A stretch of 64,000 bases of DNA from Ardenticatenaceae bacterium (lineage in GTDB: Bacteria; Chloroflexota; Anaerolineae; Promineifilales; Promineifilaceae), in NCBI GenBank assembly GCA_020634215.1, contig JACKCD010000019.1, positions 1 to 64,000 on the forward strand, in the 5' to 3' direction. The notes beneath the pieces are model-generated. The model worked only from the letters and a program-made list of their open reading frames with translations. It searched no databases and was not told where the DNA came from. The translations under genes were made by a program, and so were the position numbers. This document shows positions 7,881-16,542 of this stretch, piece by piece. Numbering within the stretch: the stretch's first letter is position 1; each line of letters begins with the position of its first letter.

Positions 7881-9671
7881 ATGGCAAAACAAAGCTGGAT
7901 TGGGGAAAAGCTGGGAGGCCGGTACGAAATACAGGAATTGCTGGGGCAGGGGGGGATGGCGGCTGTTTACAAGGCGTTGGATCCAAACTTGAATCGGGTG
8001 GTGGCGGTGAAGCTGATTCATCCCCATTTGTCGAGTGACGGGGATTTTGTGAAGCGGTTTCGGCAGGAAGCGGCTGCTGTGGCGCAGTTCCGCCACCCAA
8101 ATATTGTTCAGGTCTATGACTTTAACAATGATGGGGATACGTACTACATCATTTTTGAATATGTGCCGGGCGAGTCGCTGCAAGATCGGCTGAAGCGGTT
8201 GGTGGACAACGGCCGTTCTTTCTCCATTGACGAAGTGATCAAAATTGCTTCTGGCGTGGGCAGTGCGCTGGATTATGCCCATCGGCAAGGGGTGGTGCAT
8301 CGGGACGTGAAGCCCGCCAATGTGATGATCAACATTCACGGTGATGCCATTTTAATGGATTTTGGCATTGTGAAAATGGTGGGCGGCACGCAGCACACGG
8401 CCACGGGAGCCGTCGTTGGGACGGCGCGGTATATGTCGCCGGAGCAGATTCGGGGGCAGGTGCTGGACGGCCGTTCTGATATTTACTCGCTGGGGACGAT
8501 GCTGTATGAGATGGTGGCGGGGAAACGGCCGTTTGAATCCGACTCTGCTATGACCCTCATGATGATGCACGTCAGCGACCCCGTGCCAGACATCAGCAAA
8601 GTGCGTTCCGATGTGCCACCGGGGCTGTCTGCCGTCATTAACAAGGCACTTGCCAAAGACCCAGCCAATCGGTATCAATCGTCTGGGCAACTGGTGAGCG
8701 ATTTACGCAAAGTAGCGGCCGGGGAAACACCAACGGCTGTTGGTACACGGGCTGCTGTTGTTCCTCCGCCCGATATGACCGTTGTTGAGCCACTCACCAC
8801 ACCTCCAGCCAGCAAACCTGCTCCGCCGCCCGACCACACCGTTGTTGAGCCGCCGAGCCAGACAAAATCACAGACGGGGTCGCGTGGGGCAACGGTACCA
8901 CCGCGCACCACCACTCCGCCAGCTAAACCAGCTACGCCGCCAGCGGAAACGCGCCAGCCTGCGGCAGCAGCCACCGGCGGCGGCAACCGCAATCTGATGC
9001 TGATTGGGGGTGTGGTGGGGGTGTTGCTGCTCCTCTTGTTGGTTGGCTACGCCACAGGGCTGTTTGGTGGGGGTGACGATGGCAATAATGGGGCGCAAAC
9101 GACGCTGGTGGCGGTGACGGGTGATGAGACGAGTACGCCAGAAACGGCCGTTGTTGACAACCCAACTGCCACCACTCAGGCCGAACCAACGGCGACTACT
9201 GAGCCAACGGCGACCACGGAGGCGGAGGCAACCGCCACCACCGCGCCAACGGCTACGGCTGAGCCATCGGCAACCGCTACGGTCGCTGCCACCGATACCC
9301 CAGTGCCGACCAACACCCCAGCGCCGACCAACACCCCGCCGCCGCCAACGGATACGCCTGTACCGGCCGGGCCAGATGTAGCCATTACCGGCATTTCCAT
9401 TGCCAACGACCGCTATATTGTGGATTATGTAACTAACGGCTATACCGAAGTGCTACCGGGAATGCACGTTCACTTTTACTGGAACAACATCACGGCGACG
9501 CAGGCTGGCGTGGGTGGTGGCGGCTCCTGGTTTGTTTGGGGTGGCCCGCGCCCGTTTGATGGCTATACGGTTGGGGAACGGCCGGGTGGCGTGACTGCCA
9601 TGTGTGCTGTGGTTGCTAATGCCGACCATACGAGCATCCCGTCTACGGGGAATTGCTGGCAACTGCCATAA
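7881..9671 (+). CDS. Membrane-anchored Ser/Thr protein kinase (PknB-like)
   Basis: A 596-residue Hanks-type kinase. The cytoplasmic kinase domain (about 15-280) has the glycine loop LGQGGMAAVYKA, ATP-binding Lys44, catalytic HRDVKPAN (Asp142), DFG at 160-162 and an activation segment GTARYMSPEQ. A Pro-rich juxtamembrane region (about 285-365) contains two copies of a PPD(M/H)TVVEP motif with Thr300 and Thr320. A single TM helix spans about 371-395. Outside lie a Thr/Ala/Pro stalk and a ~90-residue beta-rich terminal domain ending in a Cys-containing segment. The Thr motifs resemble those in the linker of the upstream FHA transporter, so a kinase-FHA circuit is a reasonable inference. The extracellular ligand is unknown. 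Confidence 0.94.
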   Translation: MAKQSWIGEKLGGRYEIQELLGQGGMAAVYKALDPNLNRVVAVKLIHPHLSSDGDFVKRFRQEAAAVAQFRHPNIVQVYDFNNDGDTYYIIFEYVPGESLQDRLKRLVDNGRSFSIDEVIKIASGVGSALDYAHRQGVVHRDVKPANVMINIHGDAILMDFGIVKMVGGTQHTATGAVVGTARYMSPEQIRGQVLDGRSDIYSLGTMLYEMVAGKRPFESDSAMTLMMMHVSDPVPDISKVRSDVPPGLSAVINKALAKDPANRYQSSGQLVSDLRKVAAGETPTAVGTRAAVVPPPDMTVVEPLTTPPASKPAPPPDHTVVEPPSQTKSQTGSRGATVPPRTTTPPAKPATPPAETRQPAAAATGGGNRNLMLIGGVVGVLLLLLLVGYATGLFGGGDDGNNGAQTTLVAVTGDETSTPETAVVDNPTATTQAEPTATTEPTATTEAEATATTAPTATAEPSATATVAATDTPVPTNTPAPTNTPPPPTDTPVPAGPDVAITGISIANDRYIVDYVTNGYTEVLPGMHVHFYWNNITATQAGVGGGGSWFVWGGPRPFDGYTVGERPGGVTAMCAVVANADHTSIPSTGNCWQLP

Positions 9672-9724
9672 TTGGCCGCCAGTCAATTGCTTGAGTAAAT
9701 TTCCTCGTTCTATATTGTTTTAGG

Positions 9725-9788
9725 GAGATTAGAGATTGGAGATTGGAGATTGGTCAATCTCTAATCTCCAATCGCTAATCTCTTTTTT
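9725..9788 (+). terminator. 7-nt-unit hairpin followed by T6, likely terminator
   Basis: Four GAGATTR/GGAGATT units (9725-9752) pair with their reverse complement (9755-9782) at 26 of 28 positions. The 3' arm runs into TTTTTT. It lies 54 bases after the kinase stop. It belongs to the same repeat class as the elements at 13.5 and 27.9 kb, and this copy has the form of an intrinsic terminator. Confidence 0.75.
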
Positions 9789-9826
9789 GTGCATGATTTG
9801 GGGGACGAGACAAGGAGAACCAACCA

Positions 9827-11341
9827 ATGAGCAACTATGTCGCCGCAATTGACCAGGGAACGACCAGTACTCGCTGCATGATTTTTGACCGGAGCGGGTC
9901 GGTGGTGGGCATTGCCCAGAAAGAGCATCAGCAAATTTATCCGCAGCCGGGTTGGGTGGAGCATGACGCGCTGGAGATTTGGCAGCGGACGGAGGAGGTG
10001 ATTCGGGGGGCGGTGGGAAAAACGGCCGTTTCTCCCCACCAAATCGCCGCCGTTGGCATCACCAACCAGCGCGAAACAACCCTCGTTTGGAACCGTCACA
10101 CGGGCCAGCCCTATTACAACGCCATTGTCTGGCAAGACACCCGCACCGACAAAATTTGCGCCACCCTTGCCAAAGAAGGTGGGCAAGATCGCTTCCGCTC
10201 CCGCGTTGGTCTTCCCCTTGCCACCTACTTTTCCGGCCCCAAAATCCGCTGGATACTCGACAACGTACCTGGCGTGGCCGAAGCTGCTGAACGGGGTGAT
10301 GCCATCTTTGGCAACATAGACACCTGGCTCATCTGGAACCTGACCGGTGGTGTAAACGGCGGCTCCCACGTCACCGATGTCACCAACGCCAGCCGCACCA
10401 TGCTGATGAATTTGCAAACGCTCGACTGGGACGACGAAATTTTGAGCATCATGGACATTCCCGCCGCCATGCTCCCCCGCATCGTCCCTTCCAGCGACCC
10501 CCACACCTGGGGCAGCACCCTGCCTAATGGGCCTTTTGGCTTGGCTATCCCCATTTGCGGTGATTTGGGCGACCAGCAGGCGGCGACCGTCGGCCAAACC
10601 TGTTTTGGCGTGGGCGAGGCCAAAAACACCTACGGCACTGGCTGTTTTATGATTCTCAACACCGGCACCGAAATTGTTCATTCGCAAAACGGGCTTTTAA
10701 CAACGTTAGGCTATAAGCTGGGCAGCGACCGCGCCGTCTATGCCCTGGAAGGTTCTATTGCCATCACCGGGGCGCTGGTGCAGTGGCTGCGCGACAATTT
10801 GGGGTTAATTAGCAATGCCGCCGAGGTAGAAACGCTTGCCAACAGCGTGGCTGACAACGGTGGCATCTACTTTGTCCCCGCCTTTTCAGGCCTCTACGCC
10901 CCCTACTGGCGTTCCGATGCACGGGGGGCGATTGTGGGGATGACCCGCTATGTCAACAAAGGCCACATTGCCCGCGCCACGCTGGAAGCTACGGCATACC
11001 AAACGCGGGAGGTGCTGGAGGCGATGAAAAAGGATTCGGGCGTGGAGCTAACCGCGCTTAAGGTTGACGGTGGCATGGTGCATAACGAACTGCTGATGCA
11101 GTTCCAGTCCGACATTTTGGGTGTGCCGGTGGTGCGTCCGCAGGTGGCAGAAACGACGGCACTGGGGGCAGCCTATGCGGCTGGGCTGGCGGTTGGCTTT
11201 TGGGACAACCTCAACGATTTGCGCGACAATTGGCAAATTGCGCGGACGTGGCAGCCGCAAATGGACAGCGAGCAGCGGGAAAGGTTATACGCTGGCTGGC
11301 TTAAGGCAGTCACGCGAACGTTTGATTGGGTGGAAGGGTAA
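9827..11341 (+). CDS. glpK: Glycerol kinase
   Basis: A 504-residue FGGY-family kinase that phosphorylates glycerol to sn-glycerol 3-phosphate in the cytoplasm. The N-terminus YVAAIDQGTTSTRCMIFD and the internal GITNQRETT, DNIDTW-like and GSIAITGALVQWLRD segments are typical of GlpK, and the length matches the family. AAGGAG ends ten bases before the ATG. No glpF, glpD or glpR is adjacent, so it is probably a single-gene unit; a repeat-hairpin terminator isolates it from the kinase upstream. The palindrome AACGGCCGTT at about 10021 encodes a TAV tripeptide in a surface-like segment before the GITNQRE motif. Confidence 0.96.
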   Translation: MSNYVAAIDQGTTSTRCMIFDRSGSVVGIAQKEHQQIYPQPGWVEHDALEIWQRTEEVIRGAVGKTAVSPHQIAAVGITNQRETTLVWNRHTGQPYYNAIVWQDTRTDKICATLAKEGGQDRFRSRVGLPLATYFSGPKIRWILDNVPGVAEAAERGDAIFGNIDTWLIWNLTGGVNGGSHVTDVTNASRTMLMNLQTLDWDDEILSIMDIPAAMLPRIVPSSDPHTWGSTLPNGPFGLAIPICGDLGDQQAATVGQTCFGVGEAKNTYGTGCFMILNTGTEIVHSQNGLLTTLGYKLGSDRAVYALEGSIAITGALVQWLRDNLGLISNAAEVETLANSVADNGGIYFVPAFSGLYAPYWRSDARGAIVGMTRYVNKGHIARATLEATAYQTREVLEAMKKDSGVELTALKVDGGMVHNELLMQFQSDILGVPVVRPQVAETTALGAAYAAGLAVGFWDNLNDLRDNWQIARTWQPQMDSEQRERLYAGWLKAVTRTFDWVEG

Positions 11342-11579
11342 ATATACCGAACGAGGGTATAAACTGGCATTCTGTTGGCATATGATGAGTACAAAGTCGT
11401 ATTGTCTGGCCTGTGACCATCCGACGGCTCGCAGACGGCTGAGTTACGTACCCGCGCTTGGGCATTGTTGCATAATTCTCGTCTCTATTGTCTGCGGGCT
11501 AAGGTGAGTTTGTCAACAGATTTGGCCTTCGCAATTTAGTAGTGAAGTAGAGTAATAGGAACGATATAACGGCCGTTTC
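11342..11579. other. Convergent intergenic region
   Basis: The gap between convergent glpK and the amidohydrolase gene has no convincing ORF or RNA gene. One AACGGCCGTT palindrome sits at its right end, directly after the amidohydrolase stop codon, where it could form a small bidirectional stem. Confidence 0.4.
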
Positions 11580-12908
11580 CTACGGGTTATATACCTGAAT
11601 CCGTTTGCTGGGAACGCGCTGGGCGAGGCGGGTCATGGATTTTTGCACCTCGCGGATAATTTGGGCTTTGTCGAGAGTGAGGTGGCGGCGGTTGTGGAGG
11701 AGCAAACGGCCGTTTACCACCACCGACTGCACATCACCGGCTCGCGTGTTGTAGACAAAACCGGCCGTTAGGCTGTGGCGCGGCTGCTGGTGCATACCAT
11801 CCATGTCAATTAGCACCACGTCGGCCAGATAGCCCGGCTGCAAACGGCCGATTTTTTCCCCCAGCCCCACCACCGCCGCGCTGCCGTGAAAGGTGATGTC
11901 AAGGACTTCTTGCAGCGGCATTACCTCCGGGTCACGGGCTTCGTGTTTTTGCAGCAGCACCATCAGCCGCATACTTTCCAAAATGTCGAGTGTGTTGTTG
12001 CTGGCCGCACCGTCGGTTGCCAGCCCAATGGGAATGCCTGCTTCGCGTAGTGCGGGAATGGGAGTCAGGCCGGAGCCGAGCTTGAGGTAGGTTTTGGGGG
12101 CGTGGGCGATGCCAACCTGTTTGGCCTGTTGTAGCAAGGGAATGTCGGCGGGGATGATGCCGCAGCCGTGGGCGATGATGGTGGGCAGGTCGAGGATGCC
12201 GGTTTCGGCCAGCACCTGAATGGGGGTTTGCCCCCGTTTTGCCAGGCTGGACTCGGTTTGGCTCATTTCTTCGGCGGCGTGGATGTGGATGCCGATGCCT
12301 AATCGCCGGGCGTGGGCCACGGCGGCGCGGAGAAAGTCGTCGTCGCAGGTGTAGGGGGCATGGGGTGCCATCCAGGTGGTGATACGGCCATCGGCCTGGT
12401 TGTGCCACTTTTGGGCAAAAACGGCCGTTTTTGCCAACCCTTCCTTCCCCTGGCTGCCAAACGCCGCCCAGCCCAGCGCCGCCCGCGTCCCCGCCTGCAC
12501 CACCGCCTCGGCCGCCTCGTCCATAAAAAAGTAATGGTCGGTCACCGTTGTCACCCCACTTTCAATCATCTCCGCCAGAGCAAGCTGCATCCCCCAATAG
12601 ACATCTTCCGGCGTGAGGTTGCTTTCCAGCGGCCAGATGTAGTCGTTAAACCAGCGATGCACCGTCACATCCTCGGCCAGCCCGCGAAAAACAACCATCG
12701 GAGCATGGGCGTGGGTGTTCATCAGGCCGGGGATGGCAAGCTGTCCATTGGCGACCACCACCTGCTGCGTGGCGGGTGGGTCAGGCTGGGTGGGTTCAAT
12801 GGCGGCAATACGGTCGCCTTTAACCCCAATATCTACGGCATGGCGAATGGTAAAACGGCCGTTTTCTGGCACAAGGGCATTGCAGTTTTGGATGAGTAAG
12901 TCAAACAT
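11580..12908 (-). CDS. Amidohydrolase, methylthioadenosine/S-adenosylhomocysteine deaminase-like
   Basis: A 442-residue metal-dependent TIM-barrel amidohydrolase of the TRZ/ATZ group. Metal ligands are visible as HAH (66-68), the His of HIHAAEE, the His in IIAHGCGI and the Asp of LATDGAAS. Together with the WMAPHAPYTC and HYFFMDEAAEAV segments, the pattern fits MtaD/SAH deaminases, which convert MTA, SAH or adenosine-like substrates to inosine derivatives. Related members deaminate guanine or chlorinated triazines, so the substrate is inferred only. The neighbouring genes give no pathway context. The gene lies downstream of a small SH3-like gene and is separated from it by a repeat hairpin. 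Confidence 0.85.
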   Translation of the reverse strand: MFDLLIQNCNALVPENGRFTIRHAVDIGVKGDRIAAIEPTQPDPPATQQVVVANGQLAIPGLMNTHAHAPMVVFRGLAEDVTVHRWFNDYIWPLESNLTPEDVYWGMQLALAEMIESGVTTVTDHYFFMDEAAEAVVQAGTRAALGWAAFGSQGKEGLAKTAVFAQKWHNQADGRITTWMAPHAPYTCDDDFLRAAVAHARRLGIGIHIHAAEEMSQTESSLAKRGQTPIQVLAETGILDLPTIIAHGCGIIPADIPLLQQAKQVGIAHAPKTYLKLGSGLTPIPALREAGIPIGLATDGAASNNTLDILESMRLMVLLQKHEARDPEVMPLQEVLDITFHGSAAVVGLGEKIGRLQPGYLADVVLIDMDGMHQQPRHSLTAGFVYNTRAGDVQSVVVNGRLLLHNRRHLTLDKAQIIREVQKSMTRLAQRVPSKRIQVYNP

Positions 12909-12916
12909 AGATGGGT

Positions 12917-12981
12917 TGTGGGGAGTAGGGTGTGGGGAGTGGGGAGATTTTACACCCTACTCCCCACGCCCTACTCTTCAC
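12917..12981. repeat. 7-nt-unit inverted repeat hairpin (GGGGAGT type)
   Basis: Units GGGGAGT/AGGGTGT/GGGGAGT/GGGGAGA are followed by their inverted copy. A perfect 15-bp stem pairs 12918-12932 with 12953-12967. It occupies almost the whole interval between the SH3-like gene stop (12983) and the amidohydrolase start (12908). Confidence 0.85.
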
Positions 12982-12982
12982 G

Positions 12983-13510
12983 CTATGGAGCCGCCGACGG
13001 CAGCAAAAAGTCCGCCGCGCCCCAGCCCTGCGTCCCGTCCGGCAGTTCTACTTGCCACCAGAGCAGGTCGTTGCCTTCGGCTGGGCCGCTTAAAACCAGC
13101 ACAATCGCCCCTTCTTCGGCAATGGTGATGGGCGGGTTGCTAGTGTTGGGGCCACCGCGAATGGTTAGCCCCACGCCGCCGGTGTCGGCCACGACGGCGT
13201 AGAAGCCGACCCGCACCTCAGGTGGAGCTATGGCGTTGTCGGGGGTGGGGATGGGGGTAAAGGTGGGGATGGGGGTGGGGGTGGAAACGGCCGTTGTGGG
13301 GGCAGGCGTGGCGCTGGGCGGAGCCGTTAGGATAATGATCGTGGGTTCGGGCTGTGCCCCCACATCCAGCGGCGGGCGCAGCAAAAACGCCCGCAAAATG
13401 GCAAACGCCACCGCCAGCGAAATGAGGGTGACAATCAACCCCAACCCCAGCCACAGCCAGGGAATCGGTTCTTTTTCTTCGTAAGGCCGAGAACGGCCGT
13501 TATCGTTCAT
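12983..13510 (-). CDS. Membrane-anchored protein with Thr-Pro stalk and SH3-like domain
   Basis: A 175-residue protein. A short charged cytoplasmic N-terminus is followed by one TM helix (about residues 18-45, WLWLGLGLIVTLISLAVAF), a Pro/Thr-rich stalk (about 60-100) and a C-terminal domain of about 70 residues. The sequence LTIRGGPNTSNPPI...GNDLLWWQVELPDGTQGWG there is typical of bacterial SH3_3 domains. Such domains often bind peptidoglycan or proteins outside the cell. The ATG at 13510 was chosen because the longer frame starts inside a repeat hairpin. No clear ribosome site precedes it. Its specific role is unknown. Confidence 0.75.
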   Translation of the reverse strand: MNDNGRSRPYEEKEPIPWLWLGLGLIVTLISLAVAFAILRAFLLRPPLDVGAQPEPTIIILTAPPSATPAPTTAVSTPTPIPTFTPIPTPDNAIAPPEVRVGFYAVVADTGGVGLTIRGGPNTSNPPITIAEEGAIVLVLSGPAEGNDLLWWQVELPDGTQGWGAADFLLPSAAP

Positions 13511-13520
13511 AAAGGTGGTT

Positions 13521-13590
13521 ATTGGAGATTGGAGATTGGAAATTGCCATTAGTGCAGCGACAATCTCCAATCTCTAATCTCCAATCTCTA
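13521..13590. repeat. 7-nt-unit inverted repeat hairpin (GGAGATT type)
   Basis: ATTGGAGATTGGAGATTG (13521-13538) pairs with 13561-13578 at 17 of 18 positions; further units continue into the stop codon of polX at 13588-13590. It lies between polX and the next co-directional gene. Confidence 0.85.
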
Positions 13591-15315
13591 ATTCTTCTCC
13601 CGCAAAAACGCCAGCAATTTTTCCAGCGGCCAGGTGTTAACCACGTTTTCGGCCGTGGCCCAGCCGCGCTGGGCAGTGGCGATGCCGTAGTGGAGCAGGT
13701 CAAAATGGCTGACGTGGTGGGCATCGCAGTTGATGGCGAGCTTGACCCCCAGTTCAACGGCGCGGCGGACGTGGCTATCGCGTAGGTCAAGGCGGCTGGG
13801 GTTGGCGTTGATTTCGAGGATGGTGTTGGTGATAACGGCCGTTTCCAGCACCACATCCATATCCAAATCCGCCCCCGGTCTGTCCGGCAGCAGCCGCCCT
13901 GTGGGGTGCGCCAGCATGTCTACGTGCGGATTCCACAGCGCATTTAGCGCCCGGTTTGTTACCTGCTCCTGCGGCTGGCTCAGGCTGACGTGCAGGCTGG
14001 CAATGACAAAATCCAGCTTTGCCAGCACCTCATCGGGGAAATCCAGCTCCCCATCGGCGCGAATTTCCATTTCCGTGCCGTGCAAAATGCGGAAATCTGC
14101 CCCCATGGCCGCCTGTGCCGCCGCTATTTCCTCTGCCTGCTGCCACAGCCGCTCTACCGACAGCCCGTTGGCAATGCCCAGGCTCACCGAATGGTCGGTG
14201 ATGGCGATAGCGTTCAGCCCGCGTGCTTGCGCCGCTTGCGCCATTTCCAGCACGCTCATTTTGCCGTCGGACCAGGTGGTGTGCATGTGCAAATCGCTGC
14301 GGATGTCGCCTAGTTGCACCACGCGGGGCAAATTCCCGGCCATTGCCGCCTCAATTTCCCCCCGGTCTTCGCGCATTGTGGGAATGATGTAGGGCAAGCC
14401 CAAGGTGGTATAAACATCTTCCTCGCTGGCGCACAGAATTTCCGGGCTGCCGTCGCTGGGAGTGAAGGCGTGTTCGTTGAGGCTGAGACCTTTTTTCAGG
14501 GCAAGTTCACGCAGTTTGACGTTGTGGGCTTGGCTACCGGTGAAGTAGGAGAGGAGGGTTCCCCAGCGGTCGGCGGGCAGCACGCGCAAATCTACCTGCA
14601 AGCCGCTGTGCAGCACCACGCTGGACTTGGTTGGCCCGTGGCCGGAAACGGATTCCACGTCGGGCATGGCGACAAAATAATCCATGATGGGGGCGGATTG
14701 GTCGGCGGCTACCAGCAAATCCACATCACCAATGGTTTCGCGCATTCGGCGCAGGGAGCCAGCAACGGCCGTTTTGACCACCCCCTCCAACTGCGCCAAC
14801 TCGCCTAAAATCCGCTGCGCCACCGGCCACGCATCGCCCAAAGGGGTGCGGCCGTCGCCGTGTTTTTGCAACGCTTCAATGGCGGTAATGAGCTTGGTTT
14901 CCGATTTTTTGCCCAGGCCGGGGAGGTTTTGCAGTTTGCCTTCGCGGGCAACGGCCGTTAATCCCTCAATCGTCGTTACCCCCAACTCGTCATAAATCTG
15001 CTTGACCCGCTTCGGTCCCAGCCCCTCCACCCGCAGCAGCTCCACCAGCGACGGCGGTATCTCTTGCGCCAGCCGCTCAAAAAATTCCAGCTTGCCCGTT
15101 GTCAGCATCTCTTCAATTTTGTCGGCCAATGTTTGCCCAATTCCCGGCAAGTCGGTTAGCTCCCCCGCCGCATACACTTGGTTGATGTCCCGCCCCAACT
15201 CGCTGATGCTCTCCGCCGCCCGCCGATACGCTAATATCCGGTGAATCGAGTCGCCCCGAATCGCCAGCATGTTTGCTACTTTTTCAAAAAGCTCTGCAAC
15301 CTCTCTATTTTTCAT
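13588..15315 (-). CDS. polX: DNA polymerase X with PHP exonuclease domain (PolX)
   Basis: A 575-residue PolX with the usual bacterial order: an N-terminal helix-hairpin-helix DNA-binding part, the nucleotidyltransferase core (catalytic pair in GSLRRMRETIGDVDLLVAA) and a C-terminal PHP domain starting at DLHMHTTWSDG, whose histidines bind metals for 3'-5' exonuclease activity. The family fills short gaps in base excision repair. Its length matches the family (about 570). The ATG at 15315 lies seven bases from a TATAAT on this strand, so its mRNA may be leaderless. Confidence 0.95.
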   Translation of the reverse strand: MKNREVAELFEKVANMLAIRGDSIHRILAYRRAAESISELGRDINQVYAAGELTDLPGIGQTLADKIEEMLTTGKLEFFERLAQEIPPSLVELLRVEGLGPKRVKQIYDELGVTTIEGLTAVAREGKLQNLPGLGKKSETKLITAIEALQKHGDGRTPLGDAWPVAQRILGELAQLEGVVKTAVAGSLRRMRETIGDVDLLVAADQSAPIMDYFVAMPDVESVSGHGPTKSSVVLHSGLQVDLRVLPADRWGTLLSYFTGSQAHNVKLRELALKKGLSLNEHAFTPSDGSPEILCASEEDVYTTLGLPYIIPTMREDRGEIEAAMAGNLPRVVQLGDIRSDLHMHTTWSDGKMSVLEMAQAAQARGLNAIAITDHSVSLGIANGLSVERLWQQAEEIAAAQAAMGADFRILHGTEMEIRADGELDFPDEVLAKLDFVIASLHVSLSQPQEQVTNRALNALWNPHVDMLAHPTGRLLPDRPGADLDMDVVLETAVITNTILEINANPSRLDLRDSHVRRAVELGVKLAINCDAHHVSHFDLLHYGIATAQRGWATAENVVNTWPLEKLLAFLREKN

Positions 15316-15322
15316 GGGCTTG

Positions 15323-15331
15323 ATTATACCA
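15323..15331 (-). promoter_or_regulatory. Extended -10 element of polX
   Basis: On the minus strand the sequence reads TGGTATAAT, an extended -10 element. The expected transcription start falls almost on the polX ATG at 15315, implying a leaderless or nearly leaderless message. No good -35 is seen. Confidence 0.55.
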
Positions 15332-15519
15332 AAAACTATTTTTCTATTTTGACTTTTTCAGGTAAACTCAAAAAGTGACAATACAGTGACAAGCTAGGGA
15401 GCGAAAGTTTCCTAAAAAACAGCCCTCAGAAAGGAAATTTGGGTACTAAATATTTTCTGAGCCGTTTTGTAAAAGTCTGCTGCTTGTATGAACCATAACA
15501 AATCTGGAGTTAAACGCCT

Positions 15520-16542
15520 ATGTCCTCATTAGACTGGTCAGTAAATCAGCCAAAAGCGTTGGAAGTAACGGGTCTGGAAACGCGCTTTCATACCCAGGAT
15601 GGCACAGTACATGCAGTGAACGGGGTCTCTTTTGAGCTGCGCGAAGGAGAACTGCTAGGTGTGGTGGGCGAAAGTGGTTCTGGCAAAAGTGTAACCATGA
15701 TGTCGCTCCTCCAGCTTATTCCCATTCCCCCAGGCAAAATTGCGGCCGGCAGTGCCATATTTAACGGCCGTGATCTTATCAAAATGAACAGTGATGAGAT
15801 TCGTGGTGTGCGTGGCGGCCAAATCGGGTTTATTTTTCAAGACCCGATGACTTCCCTCAATCCTGTTCTCACGATTGGCTATCAGCTAACTGAATCCCTG
15901 CGTTTGCATATGGGAATGACCAACGAGCAGGCGCATCAGCGGGCGGTGGAGCTTCTGCAGTTGGTTGGCATTCCTATGGCTGAATCCCGTTTGTCAGACT
16001 ATCCGCATCAATTTTCCGGCGGTATGAGGCAGCGTGTCATGATCGCCATTGCTCTCGCTTGTTCGCCGCAACTTCTCATTGCTGATGAACCCACAACGGC
16101 TTTGGATGTGACAATCCAGGCGCAAATTGTGGATCTGGTGAAGCGGCTGCGTCAGGAAATCGGAATGTCAATCATCTGGATTACCCATGATTTAGGGGTT
16201 GTGGCTGGGATTGCTGATCGGGTGTTGGTGATGTACGGGGGTCAAATTGTGGAAGAGGCACCGGTGAAGGAACTGTATGCCGGTCCGCAGCATCCATACA
16301 CATTGGGGTTGCTGGGGTCGCTGCCCCGGTTGGATAGCAACCGCAATGATCGGCTGTTAAATATTGAAGGACAGCCACCTAACCTTTCCAGTGCGCCTGT
16401 AAGCTGCTCTTTTGCCCCCCGCTGTGCCTATGCTTATGATCGCTGTCGTGAAGAAAACCCACAGTTAAAACCCATCTCTGGCGAACACAAGATTGCTTGT
16501 TGGTGGAACGTGAAGAAAGGAGAACCGCGCTATGACCGCTGA
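15520..16542 (+). CDS. Oligopeptide/dipeptide ABC transporter ATP-binding protein (OppD/DppD-like)
   Basis: A 340-residue ATPase with Walker A GESGSGKS, signature FSGGMRQRV, Walker B LLIADEPTTALD and the C-terminal oligopeptide-transporter extension with the Cys-containing segment SCSFAPRCAYAYDRC. In this subfamily the cysteines can bind an Fe-S cluster. It powers uptake of peptides or similar solutes together with an OppF-like partner, whose gene overlaps it by 11 bases. No permease gene is present in the window, so the membrane subunits must be elsewhere. The substrate is not predictable. Confidence 0.92.
   Translation: MSSLDWSVNQPKALEVTGLETRFHTQDGTVHAVNGVSFELREGELLGVVGESGSGKSVTMMSLLQLIPIPPGKIAAGSAIFNGRDLIKMNSDEIRGVRGGQIGFIFQDPMTSLNPVLTIGYQLTESLRLHMGMTNEQAHQRAVELLQLVGIPMAESRLSDYPHQFSGGMRQRVMIAIALACSPQLLIADEPTTALDVTIQAQIVDLVKRLRQEIGMSIIWITHDLGVVAGIADRVLVMYGGQIVEEAPVKELYAGPQHPYTLGLLGSLPRLDSNRNDRLLNIEGQPPNLSSAPVSCSFAPRCAYAYDRCREENPQLKPISGEHKIACWWNVKKGEPRYDR

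Noticed and set aside
9136..9380. Thr/Pro/Ala codon repeats in the kinase considered as a mini-satellite
   Set aside because: The repeats are degenerate at DNA level and encode an ordinary extracellular stalk, also seen in other proteins here.
11342..11579. Possible small RNA or tRNA after glpK
   Set aside because: I found no cloverleaf, no terminator and no promoter that would support an RNA gene.
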